NCBI RefSeq assembly: GCF_900106065.1
Contig: NZ_LT629796.1
Coordinates: forward strand, 186,001 to 250,000
DNA: 64,000 nt
Direction of reading: 5' to 3'
Origin: Pseudomonas mandelii
GTDB lineage: Bacteria; Pseudomonadota; Gammaproteobacteria; Pseudomonadales; Pseudomonadaceae
Position 1 is the stretch's first letter, and each line of letters begins with the position of its first letter. The notes under the pieces are model-generated. The model saw only the letters and a list, made by a program, of their open reading frames with translations. It had not been told where the DNA came from and did not search any database. A program made the translations under genes and the position numbers. This document shows positions 37,011 through 46,725 of this stretch, one piece after another.

Positions 37011-38684
37011 TCAATCTTCGCGATAGCGACGCAGCTTCAACTGCTTACCGGCAACGCGAGTGTCCTTCAGCTTGGTCAGCAGACGCTCCAGACCATCTTC
37101 CGGCAGCTCGACGAGGCTGAAGCTGTCACGCACCTGGATGCGACCGATTGCTTCGCGAGCCAGGCCACCCTCGTTGAGGATAGCGCCCAGCAGGTTCTTG
37201 GCAGCGATGCCATCGCGCGCACCCAGCGCGGTACGGCAACGAGCACGACCTTCGGCCAATGGAACCGGAGCACGACGCTCACGATCACCACGGTCCGGAC
37301 GATCACCGGTGCGCTCTGGACGATCGCCACGCGGTGCGTTGTTCGGCACCAGTGGACGTTCTTTCTCGATCGCGGCCAGGGTCAGCGCCTGAGCGTTGGT
37401 TGCCTTGCGCAGCAGAGCAGCGGCCAGTGCACGCGGGGTGCAACCGATGTCGGCAGTCAGGCGATCCAGCAGATCACCGTGGGTCGATTCAGCATCAGCT
37501 ACCAGTGGCGACAGGCTGTTGGTCAGTTTCTTGATGCGGGCATCGAGAACGGCCTGAGCATCCGGCAGGCGGACTTCAGCAACTTTCTGACCGGTTACAC
37601 GCTCGATCACTTGCAGCATGCGGCGCTCGCGCGGAGTCACCAGCAACAGTGCACGACCTTCGCGACCGGCACGGCCAGTACGGCCGATACGGTGAACGTA
37701 GGATTCTGGATCGTACGGCATGTCAACGTTGAATACGTGAGTGATGCGCGGAACGTCCAGGCCACGAGCAGCAACGTCGGTCGCCACAACGATGTCCAGA
37801 CGGCCATCCTTGAGGGATTCGATCACGCGCTCACGTTGGTTCTGAGCAATGTCACCGTTCAGCGCAGCGGCTTTGTAGCCTTTGGCTTCCAGGGCACTGG
37901 CCAGGTCCAGGGTCGCTTGCTTGGTGCGCACGAACATGATCAGGGCGTCGAAGTCTTCCACTTCCAGCAGGCTCAATACAGCCGAGGTCTTCTGGTCAGC
38001 GTGAACCAACAGGTGAGCCTGTTCGATCGCGGTAACGGTCTGAGTCTTGGTCTGGATCTTCACGTGTTGCGGATCGCGCAGATGGCGTTCGGCAATGGCA
38101 CGGATCGACTGCGGCAGGGTGGCCGAGAACAACACGGTCTGACGGGTTGGCGGCAGAGCCTTGAAGATAACTTCGAGGTCGTCCATGAAACCCAGTTTGA
38201 GCATTTCGTCCGCTTCGTCCAGAACCAGGTGGTTCACGGTCGACAGGACTTTTTCGTCACGACGCAGGTGGTCGCACAGACGGCCCGGTGTGGCGACAAC
38301 GATCTGTGCGCCATTACGGATTGCTTTCAGTTGTGGGCCCATCGGGGCGCCGCCGTAAACGGCCACAACGGTAACGCCCGGCATTTGCTTGGCGTAGGTT
38401 TCGAAAGCGGTTGCTACTTGCAGCGCCAACTCACGGGTTGGCGCCAGGATCAGGGCTTGCGGCTCGCGCTTAGCAGGATCGATGCGGTGCAGGATCGGCA
38501 GGGCGAACGCGGCGGTTTTACCCGTACCGGTTTGCGCCTGACCAATCATGTCGTGACCGGCCATGATGATCGGGATCGATTGCTGCTGAATAGCCGAAGG
38601 CTCTTCGTAGCCAGTCGCGATGACGGCTGCAAGAATGTTCGGATTAAGATTAAAAGCGGCGAAGCCGCCGGTTTCCTGGGTCAT
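37011..38684 (-). CDS. deaD: DEAD-box ATP-dependent RNA helicase DeaD/CsdA
   Basis: A 557-residue helicase. All DEAD-box motifs are present: Q motif, AQTGTGKT, PTRELA, TPGRL, DEAD in VLDEADEML, SAT, and HRIGRTGRAGR. After residue about 430 a Arg/Asp-rich RGDRPERTGDRPDRGDRERR stretch (20 residues) precedes a DbpA-like RNA-binding domain. It unwinds structured RNA in ribosome assembly and cold adaptation. ATG 38684 gives the family start MTQETGGFAAF. The ~270-bp upstream leader suggests post-transcriptional control as for E. coli deaD. Confidence 0.93.
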   Translation of the reverse strand: MTQETGGFAAFNLNPNILAAVIATGYEEPSAIQQQSIPIIMAGHDMIGQAQTGTGKTAAFALPILHRIDPAKREPQALILAPTRELALQVATAFETYAKQMPGVTVVAVYGGAPMGPQLKAIRNGAQIVVATPGRLCDHLRRDEKVLSTVNHLVLDEADEMLKLGFMDDLEVIFKALPPTRQTVLFSATLPQSIRAIAERHLRDPQHVKIQTKTQTVTAIEQAHLLVHADQKTSAVLSLLEVEDFDALIMFVRTKQATLDLASALEAKGYKAAALNGDIAQNQRERVIESLKDGRLDIVVATDVAARGLDVPRITHVFNVDMPYDPESYVHRIGRTGRAGREGRALLLVTPRERRMLQVIERVTGQKVAEVRLPDAQAVLDARIKKLTNSLSPLVADAESTHGDLLDRLTADIGCTPRALAAALLRKATNAQALTLAAIEKERPLVPNNAPRGDRPERTGDRPDRGDRERRAPVPLAEGRARCRTALGARDGIAAKNLLGAILNEGGLAREAIGRIQVRDSFSLVELPEDGLERLLTKLKDTRVAGKQLKLRRYRED

Positions 38685-39118
38685 GGGTCTGCCTCTAAGT
38701 GCATCCGCAAAGACCCATGCTCCAAAGCTGCGCATGCCGTGTAAGACTCAAGAGTCGCCCTGGCTGCTTTGTCGGCGGGGATTTGCGAAAACGAATGAAT
38801 GAAAAAGATTCGTCAAGGGAGAGTCCGCTGTGCGGACGTGCAGCCGAAGCTGACTTCGGGAAATTGCGCTACCTAAACGCGGCCCGGTTAAAGGCCGGCG
38901 CGCACTATACCGGAAATCGCCCAAAAAGGGAGCATTATTTGTCGGAAAACTGACGTATACACCGTTATGTCACACGCTTTGCAGATAATCGTGCAACGGT
39001 CTATTTTTCAAAGGCCCGGCCCTGCTGGCGATGGCGCTAAAACGGTTCATCCTTGTGACGCAGACCAGCGGTTTTGACCCGCGGCCTGGCACACCCTTCC
39101 CGCCCGAGGAAATGCTCC
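38685..39118. other. deaD leader and intergenic region
   Basis: 434 bp between divergent deaD and the crotonase gene. On the deaD strand about 270 bp of GC-rich sequence with short inverted repeats (for example GAAGTCAGCTTC-type and GCACGTCCGCACAGCGG) could be an untranslated leader. An AT-rich stretch at about 38930-39010 is the likely promoter zone. No coding frame with a ribosome site is seen. Confidence 0.5.
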
Positions 39119-39910
39119 ATGAATCAGCCCGACTCCAGTCGTGTCACCCGTGAAAAACACGGCCATGTCCTGATGATCGGCCTGGATCGGGTGGCCAAGC
39201 GCAATGCCTTCGACCTCGATCTGCTCAACGCACTGAGCCTGGCTTACGGCGAGTTCGAGGCCGACAGCGAAGCGCGGGTGGCGGTGGTGTTCGCTCATGG
39301 CGAGCACTTCACCGCCGGGCTCGACCTGATCAATGCCAGTGCGGCCCTGGCCGAAGGCTGGCAGGCACCGCTCGGCGGTTGCGATCCGTGGGGCGTGTTT
39401 GCCGGGCCCCGGGTGAGCAAACCGGTGATTGTCGCCGCGCAAGGCTACTGCCTGACCATTGGCATCGAGTTGATGCTGGCCGCCGACATCAACCTCTGCG
39501 CCAGCAACACCCGATTTGCGCAGAAGGAAGTGCAGCGCGGGATCTTCCCCTTCGGCGGTGCCACGTTGCGCCTGCATCAAGTCGCCGGCTGGGGCAATGC
39601 CATGCGCTGGCTGCTGACTGGCGATGAATTTGATGCGCATGAAGCGTTGCACCTGGGGTTGGTGCAGGAAGTCATGGCCAGCGAGGATCTGCTGCCACGG
39701 GCCATTGAATTGGCTGAACGGATCGCCCGGCAGGCGCCGTTGGGGGTTCAGGCGACGTTGATGTCTGCCCGGCAGGCACGATACGAAGGGGAAACTGCGG
39801 CGGCGCAGGCATTGCCGCCGCTGGTGAAGAAGTTGCTGGCGAGTGAGGATGCCCGGGAAGGTGTGCGGTCGATGATCGAAAAGCGGCCGGGGGTCTTCAA
39901 GGGCTGCTGA
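39119..39910 (+). CDS. Crotonase / enoyl-CoA hydratase-isomerase family protein
   Basis: A 263-residue crotonase-fold protein. AHGEHFTAGLDL and the oxyanion-hole GYCLTIGIELMLAADI match the superfamily; the catalytic glutamates of true enoyl-CoA hydratase are not clear, so the exact reaction is open. ATG 39119 has GAGGAA upstream. It stands alone after the deaD divergence and before a REP pair. Confidence 0.87.
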   Translation: MNQPDSSRVTREKHGHVLMIGLDRVAKRNAFDLDLLNALSLAYGEFEADSEARVAVVFAHGEHFTAGLDLINASAALAEGWQAPLGGCDPWGVFAGPRVSKPVIVAAQGYCLTIGIELMLAADINLCASNTRFAQKEVQRGIFPFGGATLRLHQVAGWGNAMRWLLTGDEFDAHEALHLGLVQEVMASEDLLPRAIELAERIARQAPLGVQATLMSARQARYEGETAAAQALPPLVKKLLASEDAREGVRSMIEKRPGVFKGC

Positions 39911-39921
39911 CAGATTTGCTT

Positions 39922-40036
39922 TTGTGGCGAGGGAGCTTGCTCCCGCTGGGCTGCGAAGCGGCCACAAAATCTTCGCAATCAATGCAAATCTTGTGAGTGC
40001 TGCGCACTCAAGCGGGAGCAAGCTCCCTCGCCACAA
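39922..40036. repeat. BIME with perfect 26-bp arms
   Basis: Arm 1 at 39922-39947 begins TTGTGGCGAGGGAGC and ends CTCCCGCT; arm 2 at 40011-40036 is its exact reverse complement. The centre of 63 bp contains a further hairpin (GAGTGCTGCGCACTC). A transcript would fold into a long cruciform-like hairpin between two convergent genes. Confidence 0.9.
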
Positions 40037-40048
40037 GGCCTCATTGCA

Positions 40049-40804
40049 TCAAGTCGCCGGGCGAATCGCCTTGATCAACGACTGCAACGAATACCCCAAC
40101 CGCGGCGCCAGCCCTTCGGCCCGGGCAAGCAGTCCATTCATGTCCAGTTCCTGATCCAGCTCCGAAGGCACGATCAGAATCACATTGCCCTCCTTCACCG
40201 GCAGCTCCCAGTAATGCCGGTGATAGAGCCCGCGCAACAATGCAGCACCCAAGGGCTTGCCGTCGTCGGTGGCCCATTGATTGATCACCAGCCAGCCGCC
40301 CGGATTCAAGCGTTTCTGACAGTTTTCCAGGAAGCTCCAGGCCAGATGCCCGACACCGGGACCGACATCGGTATAAAGGTCGACGAAGATCAAGTCCGCC
40401 GGTTCAGCGGTATCGAGCAACTCCAGCGCATCGCCGACGCGGATGTACAAACGCGGATCATCATCGAGCCCCAGGTATTCGATGGCCAGACGCGGTACGT
40501 CGGGGCGCAATTCGATGGCTTCTACATCTTCAAGGGGCAGAAACTTGAGGCACGCCTGGGTCAGCGTGCCGGCGCCGAGGCCAAGAAACAGTGCGCTTTC
40601 CGGCTGTTCGTGGCACAGCGCGCCAATCAGCATCGCCCGGGTGTAATCGTACTCGAGCCAGCTCGGGTCAGCCGTGAACACGCAGCTCTGCTCGATGGCA
40701 TCACCGAACTCGAGAAATCGGTAATCGGCCACCTCCAGCACGCGAATCACGCCGAACTCATCCTGTACCTCGGCGAGCAAATGCTCGACGCGCTCCTCAG
40801 TCAT
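40049..40804 (-). CDS. Spermidine synthase-like methyltransferase-fold protein
   Basis: A 251-residue protein of the SpeE-like fold: FLGLGAGTLTQAC (nucleotide loop), VEAIELRPDV and DLIFVDLYTDVG. The polyamine-site residues of true spermidine synthase are not evident, and Pseudomonas carries many such paralogues, so the substrate is unknown. ATG 40804 avoids a 32-residue cysteine-rich extension that has no family look. It diverges from the DAHP synthase gene. Confidence 0.8.
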   Translation of the reverse strand: MTEERVEHLLAEVQDEFGVIRVLEVADYRFLEFGDAIEQSCVFTADPSWLEYDYTRAMLIGALCHEQPESALFLGLGAGTLTQACLKFLPLEDVEAIELRPDVPRLAIEYLGLDDDPRLYIRVGDALELLDTAEPADLIFVDLYTDVGPGVGHLAWSFLENCQKRLNPGGWLVINQWATDDGKPLGAALLRGLYHRHYWELPVKEGNVILIVPSELDQELDMNGLLARAEGLAPRLGYSLQSLIKAIRPAT

Positions 40805-40953
40805 TTCGTCTCCTGATCGTCGCCTGGCCCGGCAACGCGATAATCCGCAACATGAAGCGGCAAAGGCGCGATTGTCCGCGAAGCAACCGGAACAGGTCAC
40901 GCACTAATTTGCTGATAACATGAACGTCCGAGCGTAAAACAACCGAGACCGTG

Positions 40954-42300
40954 ATGAGCCAACCCTGGAGCCCTGACAGCTGGCGCGCCCTGCCGATCCA
41001 GCAACAACCCCTTTACCCCGACGCCGCGCATTTGCGTCATGTCGAGCAGACCCTGGCCAGCTACCCGCCGCTGGTGTTTGCCGGTGAAGCCCGGGAGTTG
41101 CGCCGTCAGTTCGCTGAAGTCACCCAGGGCCGCGCGTTTCTGTTGCAGGGTGGCGATTGCGCCGAAAGCTTCGCCGAGTTCTCGGCCGCAAAAATTCGCG
41201 ACACCTTTAAAGTCCTGCTGCAGATGGCGATTGTCATGACCTTCGCCGCGGGTTGCCCGGTGGTCAAGGTCGGGCGCATGGCCGGCCAGTTCGCCAAGCC
41301 TCGCTCGGCCAACGATGAAACCATCGACGGTGTAACCCTCCCCGCCTACCGTGGCGACATCGTCAACGGCATCGGTTTCGATGAAAAAAGCCGCGTGCCG
41401 GACCCGGAGCGCTTGCTCCAGTCCTACCACCAGTCCACCGCAACCCTGAACCTGCTGCGCGCTTTCGCCCAAGGCGGTTTTGCCGACCTGCATCAGGTGC
41501 ACAAATGGAACTTGGACTTCATCGCCAACTCGGCGCTGGCTGAAAAATACAGCCACTTGGCCGATCGCATCGATGAAACCCTGGCCTTCATGCGCGCTTG
41601 CGGCATGGACAGTTCGCCACAACTGCGCGAAACCAGTTTCTTCACGGCCCACGAAGCGCTGCTGCTGAATTACGAAGAAGCCTTCGTGCGCCGCGACAGC
41701 CTGACCAACGATTACTACGATTGCTCAGCGCACATGCTGTGGATCGGTGACCGCACCCGTCAACTCGACGGCGCCCACGTCGAATTCCTGCGTGGCGTGA
41801 ATAATCCGATCGGGGTAAAGGTCGGCCCGAGCATGAACCCCGAAGACCTGATTCGCCTGATCGACGTGCTGAACCCGGACAACGACCCAGGCCGCTTGAA
41901 TTTGATCGCACGCATGGGCGCGAACAAGGTTGGCGATCACTTGCCGGCGTTGATCCGCGCGGTGCAGCGTGAAGGCAAGCAGGTGCTCTGGAGCTCGGAC
42001 CCGATGCACGGCAACACCATCAAGGCCAGCAGCGGTTACAAGACCCGCGACTTTGCGCAGATCCTCGGTGAGGTGAAGCAGTTCTTCCAGGTTCACGAAG
42101 CGGAAGGCAGTTACGCCGGCGGTATCCATATCGAGATGACCGGGCAGAACGTGACCGAGTGCATTGGTGGTGCCCGACCAATCACTGAAGACGGGTTGTC
42201 GGACCGTTACCACACCCATTGCGATCCGCGGATGAATGCCGATCAGTCGCTGGAATTGGCGTTCCTGATTGCCGAGACGCTGAAGCAAGTTCGGCGCTGA
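40954..42300 (+). CDS. 3-deoxy-7-phosphoheptulonate synthase, class II
   Basis: A 448-residue plant-type (AroAII) DAHP synthase. [40 protein letters not shown] and [10 protein letters not shown] are class II hallmarks. It joins PEP and erythrose-4-phosphate at the shikimate pathway entry. The protein starts at ATG 40954; a GTG one codon upstream is also in frame. A class I isozyme is encoded at 56541-57617, so the window has both types. The gene is monocistronic. Confidence 0.94.
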   Translation: MSQPWSPDSWRALPIQQQPLYPDAAHLRHVEQTLASYPPLVFAGEARELRRQFAEVTQGRAFLLQGGDCAESFAEFSAAKIRDTFKVLLQMAIVMTFAAGCPVVKVGRMAGQFAKPRSANDETIDGVTLPAYRGDIVNGIGFDEKSRVPDPERLLQSYHQSTATLNLLRAFAQGGFADLHQVHKWNLDFIANSALAEKYSHLADRIDETLAFMRACGMDSSPQLRETSFFTAHEALLLNYEEAFVRRDSLTNDYYDCSAHMLWIGDRTRQLDGAHVEFLRGVNNPIGVKVGPSMNPEDLIRLIDVLNPDNDPGRLNLIARMGANKVGDHLPALIRAVQREGKQVLWSSDPMHGNTIKASSGYKTRDFAQILGEVKQFFQVHEAEGSYAGGIHIEMTGQNVTECIGGARPITEDGLSDRYHTHCDPRMNADQSLELAFLIAETLKQVRR

Positions 42301-42310
42301 ATCGCGTCGC

Positions 42311-42390
42311 GCCATTCGCGGGCAACGGCCTCGCGCCTACAGGATTGCGTTGAATCAGTAGGAGCGAGGCTTGCCCGCGGAGGCGCCCGC
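42311..42390. repeat. Imperfect paired REP element
   Basis: CGCGGGCAACGGCC/CTCGCGCC..ACAGG in one orientation and GTAGGAGCGAGGCTTGCCCGCGG (trimmed) in the other, around a ~25-bp centre. It separates the convergent DAHP synthase and glycosylase genes. Confidence 0.75.
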
Positions 42391-43620
42391 TCAGACACCC
42401 TGAATCTGTGCCAACGCCACCCGCAAGCGCGCGCCACTCGCCCGCGGGCAATTGAGCTGAACCTGCTCAAGCCCCAGCCAATCCGCCATTTGCCGCAGAT
42501 TGCCCGCCAACGCCAGCATCCCCACCTCGTCCAGCCCTGGCTCCTCTTCATGCACGGCATGCACCGCCAGCCGGCCCAACGCTCGTTCGGCACGCAGATC
42601 AACCCGCGCGGCAATCCGTTCATTGTGTAAAAACGGCAGTACGTAATAGCCGTAGACCCGTTTGTCCTGGGGCGTGTAAATCTCCAGTCGATAACGGAAA
42701 TCGAACAACCGCTCGGTGCGGCTGCGCTCCCAGATCAACGAGTCAAAAGGTGATAGCAAGGCACTGGACTCGACCTTGCGCGGCACTTTCGGCTCGGGCA
42801 AGCAGTAGGCCGGTTGACGCCAGCCCTGAACCTCGCAGGCCAGTAATTCACCCGTCTCTATCAGTTCAGCCAGACGCGGCCGGCTGTCTGCCGGGTTCAG
42901 GCGAAAATAATCGCGCAGGTCCTTTTCCGTGCCAACACCTAATGCCGTCGCCGCATGCAGCAACAGCCCGCGCTGGGCCTCGGCCTCACTGAGCAAAGGC
43001 TGTTGCAGAACCGCTGAAGGAATCACCCGCTCCGGCAAATCATACAACCGCTCGAATCCGCGGCGACCGGCGACCGTGACTTCACCGGCGGCGAACAGCC
43101 ATTCCAGCGCATGTTTTTCTGCGCTCCAGTCCCACCATGGCCCGGCCCGCTCCTGACGGGTCGACAGACTTCCAGCCCCCAGAGCGCCAAGTGCCTGCAC
43201 CGAGGCCAGCACTCGGCGAATCGTGTCCTGCTGCTCGCGACCGAAACGCGCCAGTTGCTGGTAGATGTCTTCGCCACGCGTTGCACGCTGCATGCGCCAG
43301 CGCATCAAGGGGTACATCGACATAGGCAGCAACGAAGCTTCATGGCCCCAATACTCGAATAACGTGCGACGTCGGCCCTGACTCCAGGCAGCCTGATCGA
43401 GCAAATCGGGGGAGTAATTTCCGAGGCGGGAAAACAAGGGAAGGTAGTGCGAACGCACCAACGCATTGACCGAATCGATCTGCAGAATGCCCAGCCGTTC
43501 GATCAGCCGGTTGAGCTGAACCGGTTTGATCGCCGCTGGCGGTTGCCGCCCGTTGAACCCTTGGGCGGCCAGCGCCAGACGTCGAGCCTGTTTGTTGGAA
43601 AAGGACAGCGTTGCGGGCAT
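42391..43620 (-). CDS. YcaQ/AlkX-type DNA glycosylase (winged-helix, HTH_42)
   Basis: A 409-residue protein of the HTH_42/YcaQ family. The active-site motif of the YcaQ (AlkX) branch, Gln-hydrophobic-Asp, is visible in LGILQIDSVNAL, followed by RSHYLPLFSRLG. These enzymes unhook interstrand crosslinks and remove alkylated purines. ATG 43620 starts MPATLSFSNKQARR, the expected N-terminus. The gene is convergent with the class II DAHP synthase. Confidence 0.87.
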   Translation of the reverse strand: MPATLSFSNKQARRLALAAQGFNGRQPPAAIKPVQLNRLIERLGILQIDSVNALVRSHYLPLFSRLGNYSPDLLDQAAWSQGRRRTLFEYWGHEASLLPMSMYPLMRWRMQRATRGEDIYQQLARFGREQQDTIRRVLASVQALGALGAGSLSTRQERAGPWWDWSAEKHALEWLFAAGEVTVAGRRGFERLYDLPERVIPSAVLQQPLLSEAEAQRGLLLHAATALGVGTEKDLRDYFRLNPADSRPRLAELIETGELLACEVQGWRQPAYCLPEPKVPRKVESSALLSPFDSLIWERSRTERLFDFRYRLEIYTPQDKRVYGYYVLPFLHNERIAARVDLRAERALGRLAVHAVHEEEPGLDEVGMLALAGNLRQMADWLGLEQVQLNCPRASGARLRVALAQIQGV

Positions 43621-43684
43621 GAATACCTCCGTGTCTGCTCGCAACCTACCTCACCAGAGAGGGGTTTGTGTAGCGATGGCCTCA

Positions 43685-43900
43685 TCATTTATGCATCGGA
43701 TCATCCCAGAACGGCCTGACCGATTCATGTTCGACATCGGCACGACTCACGCCAATGTCCTTCAGTGCTTCGTCGCTCAAACTTGCCAGCAGCTCACGTT
43801 CACGGTGAAGTTCGTACCAGCGACTAAACTTGTGCAGCAGATCGGATACCGCGTGGATTGAGAATTTTTCTTCCGTTACATGCTCGTTATGACCTTTCAT
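43685..43900 (-). CDS. DUF1127 small protein
   Basis: A 71-residue basic protein with the DUF1127 motif: RERELLASLSDEALKDIGVSRADVE. Family members in alphaproteobacteria and enterobacteria are small RNA-linked or phosphate/carbon regulators; function here is unproven. ATG 43900 follows an AAAGGAGGG site, about 7 nt away. Divergent from a LysR gene 97 bp away. Confidence 0.88.
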   Translation of the reverse strand: MKGHNEHVTEEKFSIHAVSDLLHKFSRWYELHRERELLASLSDEALKDIGVSRADVEHESVRPFWDDPMHK

Positions 43901-43996
43901 CTTGTTGCCCTCCTTTAGGGATGGCTCAAGTCTCGCCTCAGCGCTAAGATCAATCCAACGAATGTTTCTGATGGTAACCATCTCGGAGATTGATGG

Positions 43997-44851
43997 ATGT
44001 CGGCGTACCCAAGTATCGATACTGACGTGCTACGCACCTTTGTCGCCATTGCCGACCAGGGTGGTTTTACCCGTGCCGGAGAAATGGTCAACCGCACGCA
44101 GTCAGCGGTGAGCATGCAGATGAAGCGTCTGGAAGAAGACGTGTTGCAGCGCCAGCTGTTCGAACGTGATGGACGCCAGGTCAAGTTGACTGCCGAGGGC
44201 CAGGTATTGCTGGGTTACGCGCGGCGCATCCTCAAACTCCACAGCGAAGTTTTCAACACCCTGCGCGAGCCGCACATGGTCGGCACCGTGCGCATCGGCA
44301 CGCCCGACGATTACGTCATGCGTTTCCTGCCGGGGATCCTGTCGCGTTTCGCCAAGTTTTACCCGTTGATCCAGATCGAGGTTCACTGCGAATCAACCAA
44401 ACAACTGTTGCAACGCCAGGACCTGGACTTGTCCATCGTCACCCGCGAGCCCGGTACTGAAATCGGCCAGTTGCTGCGCAAGGAGCGTTTCGTCTGGGCC
44501 GAAGCTCAATGCTTCAACGCCCACGAGCAGACGCCATTGCCCCTGGCGATGTTCAACAGTGATTGTTTCTGCAGGCTGTGGGCGTGTAATGCGCTGGACG
44601 CCATGGGGCGCGATTACCGCATCGCCTACAACAGTTCGAGCCTGTCGGCGTTAATGGCCGTGGTCAGTGCGGGCCTCGCGGTAACTGCGCAACTGGAAAG
44701 CCTGATCACGCCGGACATGCGCATCCTGGGAGAAGCCGAAGACCTGCCGCTGTTGCCGGAAGCCTGCATCATGCTGGTGCGCAATCTGCACAACCCGTCC
44801 CCGATCACCGAGTGCCTGGCCGAGCACATCGTCGAAGGCTTCAAACTTTAA
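43997..44851 (+). CDS. LysR-family regulator (LrhA/HexA-like)
   Basis: A 284-residue LysR-type regulator. The N-terminal HTH reads DTDVLRTFVAIADQGGFTRAG and NRTQSAVSMQMKRLEE, followed by a substrate-binding domain with IGTPDDY. This pattern resembles the LrhA/HexA/PecT subgroup that represses motility and virulence functions. It diverges from the DUF1127 gene, which is a natural candidate target. The 3' end overlaps the convergent TauE/SafE gene by 11 bp. Confidence 0.86.
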   Translation: MSAYPSIDTDVLRTFVAIADQGGFTRAGEMVNRTQSAVSMQMKRLEEDVLQRQLFERDGRQVKLTAEGQVLLGYARRILKLHSEVFNTLREPHMVGTVRIGTPDDYVMRFLPGILSRFAKFYPLIQIEVHCESTKQLLQRQDLDLSIVTREPGTEIGQLLRKERFVWAEAQCFNAHEQTPLPLAMFNSDCFCRLWACNALDAMGRDYRIAYNSSSLSALMAVVSAGLAVTAQLESLITPDMRILGEAEDLPLLPEACIMLVRNLHNPSPITECLAEHIVEGFKL

Positions 44852-45590
44852 ACGCGAGCATCACCGCGCACAGCACCAGGAACCCGCAGAACAACCCGCG
44901 CAATAGCCGCTCCGGCATGGCGTGGGCGATCTTCACGCCCCAGCTGATGCTCATCAACCCGCCGACAGCCAACGGCAACCCGATCATCCAGTCCACCTGG
45001 TGATGCACGGCGTAAGTCACCAGTGTGACGCCGGTGCTGGGCAGAGCCAGGGCCAGCGACAAGCCTTGGGCCACCACCTGAGAGGTGCCGAACAGGCTGG
45101 TCAGCACCGGCGTCGCCACCACCGCACCGCCAACCCCGAACAACCCGCCCATGGTGCCGGATGCCGCGCCCAGCACGCCCAACCATGGCCAGGAATAACG
45201 CATTTGTGCAGAGGCCGGTGCGTTGGCGGTGAACATGCGTACCAGGTTGTAGGTCGACAGGGCAATCAGAAACGCAACAAACCCCACGCGCATGGTTTGC
45301 GCGTCAATGCCTACCGCCCAGATCGACCCGATCCAGGCGAAGCAGAAGCCCATTGCGGCCAATGGCAGTGCATGGCGCATTTCGATGCGGTTGCGCTGGT
45401 GATAGCGCCACAACGCCAGCATCACGTTGGGCACCACCATGACCAACGCCGTGCCCTGGGCAATTTGCTGATCGAGACCGAACAGCACGCCTAGTAGCGG
45501 AATCGCGATCAAACCACCGCCAATGCCGAATAGCCCACCGAGAGTTCCCAGGGCGGCGCCGAAGACCAGATACATCACAAACTCAATCAC
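44841..45590 (-). CDS. TauE/SafE family inner-membrane anion exporter
   Basis: A 249-residue permease with eight predicted spans in two repeats: LGTLGGLFGIGGGLIAIPLLG and its copy SGTMGGLFGVGGAVVATPVLT, each with the G-G-x-F-G-x-G-G turn. The family moves sulfite, sulfoacetate or related anions. The start at GTG 45590 has AGGA upstream and gives the family length; ATG 45620 would add 10 residues. It is divergent from a LysR gene, 109 bp away, a likely regulator. Confidence 0.86.
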   Translation of the reverse strand: MIEFVMYLVFGAALGTLGGLFGIGGGLIAIPLLGVLFGLDQQIAQGTALVMVVPNVMLALWRYHQRNRIEMRHALPLAAMGFCFAWIGSIWAVGIDAQTMRVGFVAFLIALSTYNLVRMFTANAPASAQMRYSWPWLGVLGAASGTMGGLFGVGGAVVATPVLTSLFGTSQVVAQGLSLALALPSTGVTLVTYAVHHQVDWMIGLPLAVGGLMSISWGVKIAHAMPERLLRGLFCGFLVLCAVMLAFKV

Positions 45591-45699
45591 AGGCGATTTT
45601 CCTTTTATCAGGCCATTCATCCTACGCAGTCGGCGCTGGCGGGGAAACGCACAGCAACGCACAATGGCTGTGCCAACTTCGCACAAGCGCTGACACACC

Positions 45700-46656
45700 A
45701 TGAACCCGAATCAATTGACCGATCAACTCGGCCTGTTCCTTGATGTGCTGGAAACCGGGAGCTTTTCCGCGGCCTCCCGGCGACATCCGCTGACGCCTTC
45801 GGCGGTGGCGCGACGTATCGACAGCCTGGAAAACGCAGTCGGCAGCCAGTTGTTCATTCGCAGCACCCACGCGGTGCGTGCTACTCCTGCTGGCCTGGCG
45901 TTCGCCGAGCGGGCGCGACGGATTGTGGCGGAACTGCGCCTGGCCCGCGCCGAAGCCGTATCCCTGAGCAGTGCGCCGGAGGGCTTGATCCGCATCGATG
46001 CGCCAGCGGCGTTCGGCCGACGGCACTTGGCGCCGGTGATTGCCGACTTCCTGATGCTCTATCCGGGCCTCGACGTGCAATTGCATTTGATCGACAGTTT
46101 TGTCGACATGCAGGGGCTGAACCTGGGGAAGGTGGATCTGGTGCTGCGCGCAGGTCAAATGGCCGACACCCGTCTGGTGGCCACGCCGCTGGCAAGTATG
46201 GTGCGCATTGCCTGTGCCAGCCCGCAATACCTGAAACGCCGCGGCGTCCCGACCGAACCGGCGCAGTTGATCGAACATGACGGCCTTGACTGGGACGGCC
46301 TGGCCCCACCCTTTGCCTGGCGCTTTGAGCGCGACGGGCACCTGCACCTGCATCGCCCGGCGCGCATCCGCATGAGTGCCAACAATGCCGAAGCACTGGT
46401 CTGTGGGGCGTTGGCGGGGCTGGGCATCGCGCATTTGCCGACCTGGCTGGCCAGCGAGTACCTTTTGCGTGGCGAGTTGCTGCCGCTGTTTTGTGAAAAC
46501 GGCTTGCCTCCACCGGAGACCACCGGCATCTATGCATTACGTCTTGAGCAACAACCCAACTCCCGAAGCCGCTTATTGCTGGAGTATCTGAAAACCCGCT
46601 TCAGCCCGATTCCGCCGTGGGACCTGGCACTGCAAAACACCCTGGACCGGCATTAG
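45700..46656 (+). CDS. LysR-family transcriptional regulator
   Basis: A 318-residue LTTR. The HTH region is LFLDVLETGSFSAASRRHPL and TPSAVARRIDSLE, followed by the substrate-binding fold. Ligand unknown. It is divergent from the TauE/SafE exporter and so probably regulates it. A MarR-type ohrR gene follows in the same direction. Confidence 0.88.
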   Translation: MNPNQLTDQLGLFLDVLETGSFSAASRRHPLTPSAVARRIDSLENAVGSQLFIRSTHAVRATPAGLAFAERARRIVAELRLARAEAVSLSSAPEGLIRIDAPAAFGRRHLAPVIADFLMLYPGLDVQLHLIDSFVDMQGLNLGKVDLVLRAGQMADTRLVATPLASMVRIACASPQYLKRRGVPTEPAQLIEHDGLDWDGLAPPFAWRFERDGHLHLHRPARIRMSANNAEALVCGALAGLGIAHLPTWLASEYLLRGELLPLFCENGLPPPETTGIYALRLEQQPNSRSRLLLEYLKTRFSPIPPWDLALQNTLDRH

Positions 46657-46725
46657 TCTAGAATTGTCTGGTGCATTAAAGATTCGCCCGCTAGATTCAT
46701 GACGATCACTGATCAAGGCTTTGAA

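Noticed and set aside
36921..38744. 607-codon plus-strand open frame
   Set aside because: It is antisense to deaD, whose helicase motifs are unmistakable; composition is low-complexity Gln/Thr-rich as expected for a shadow.
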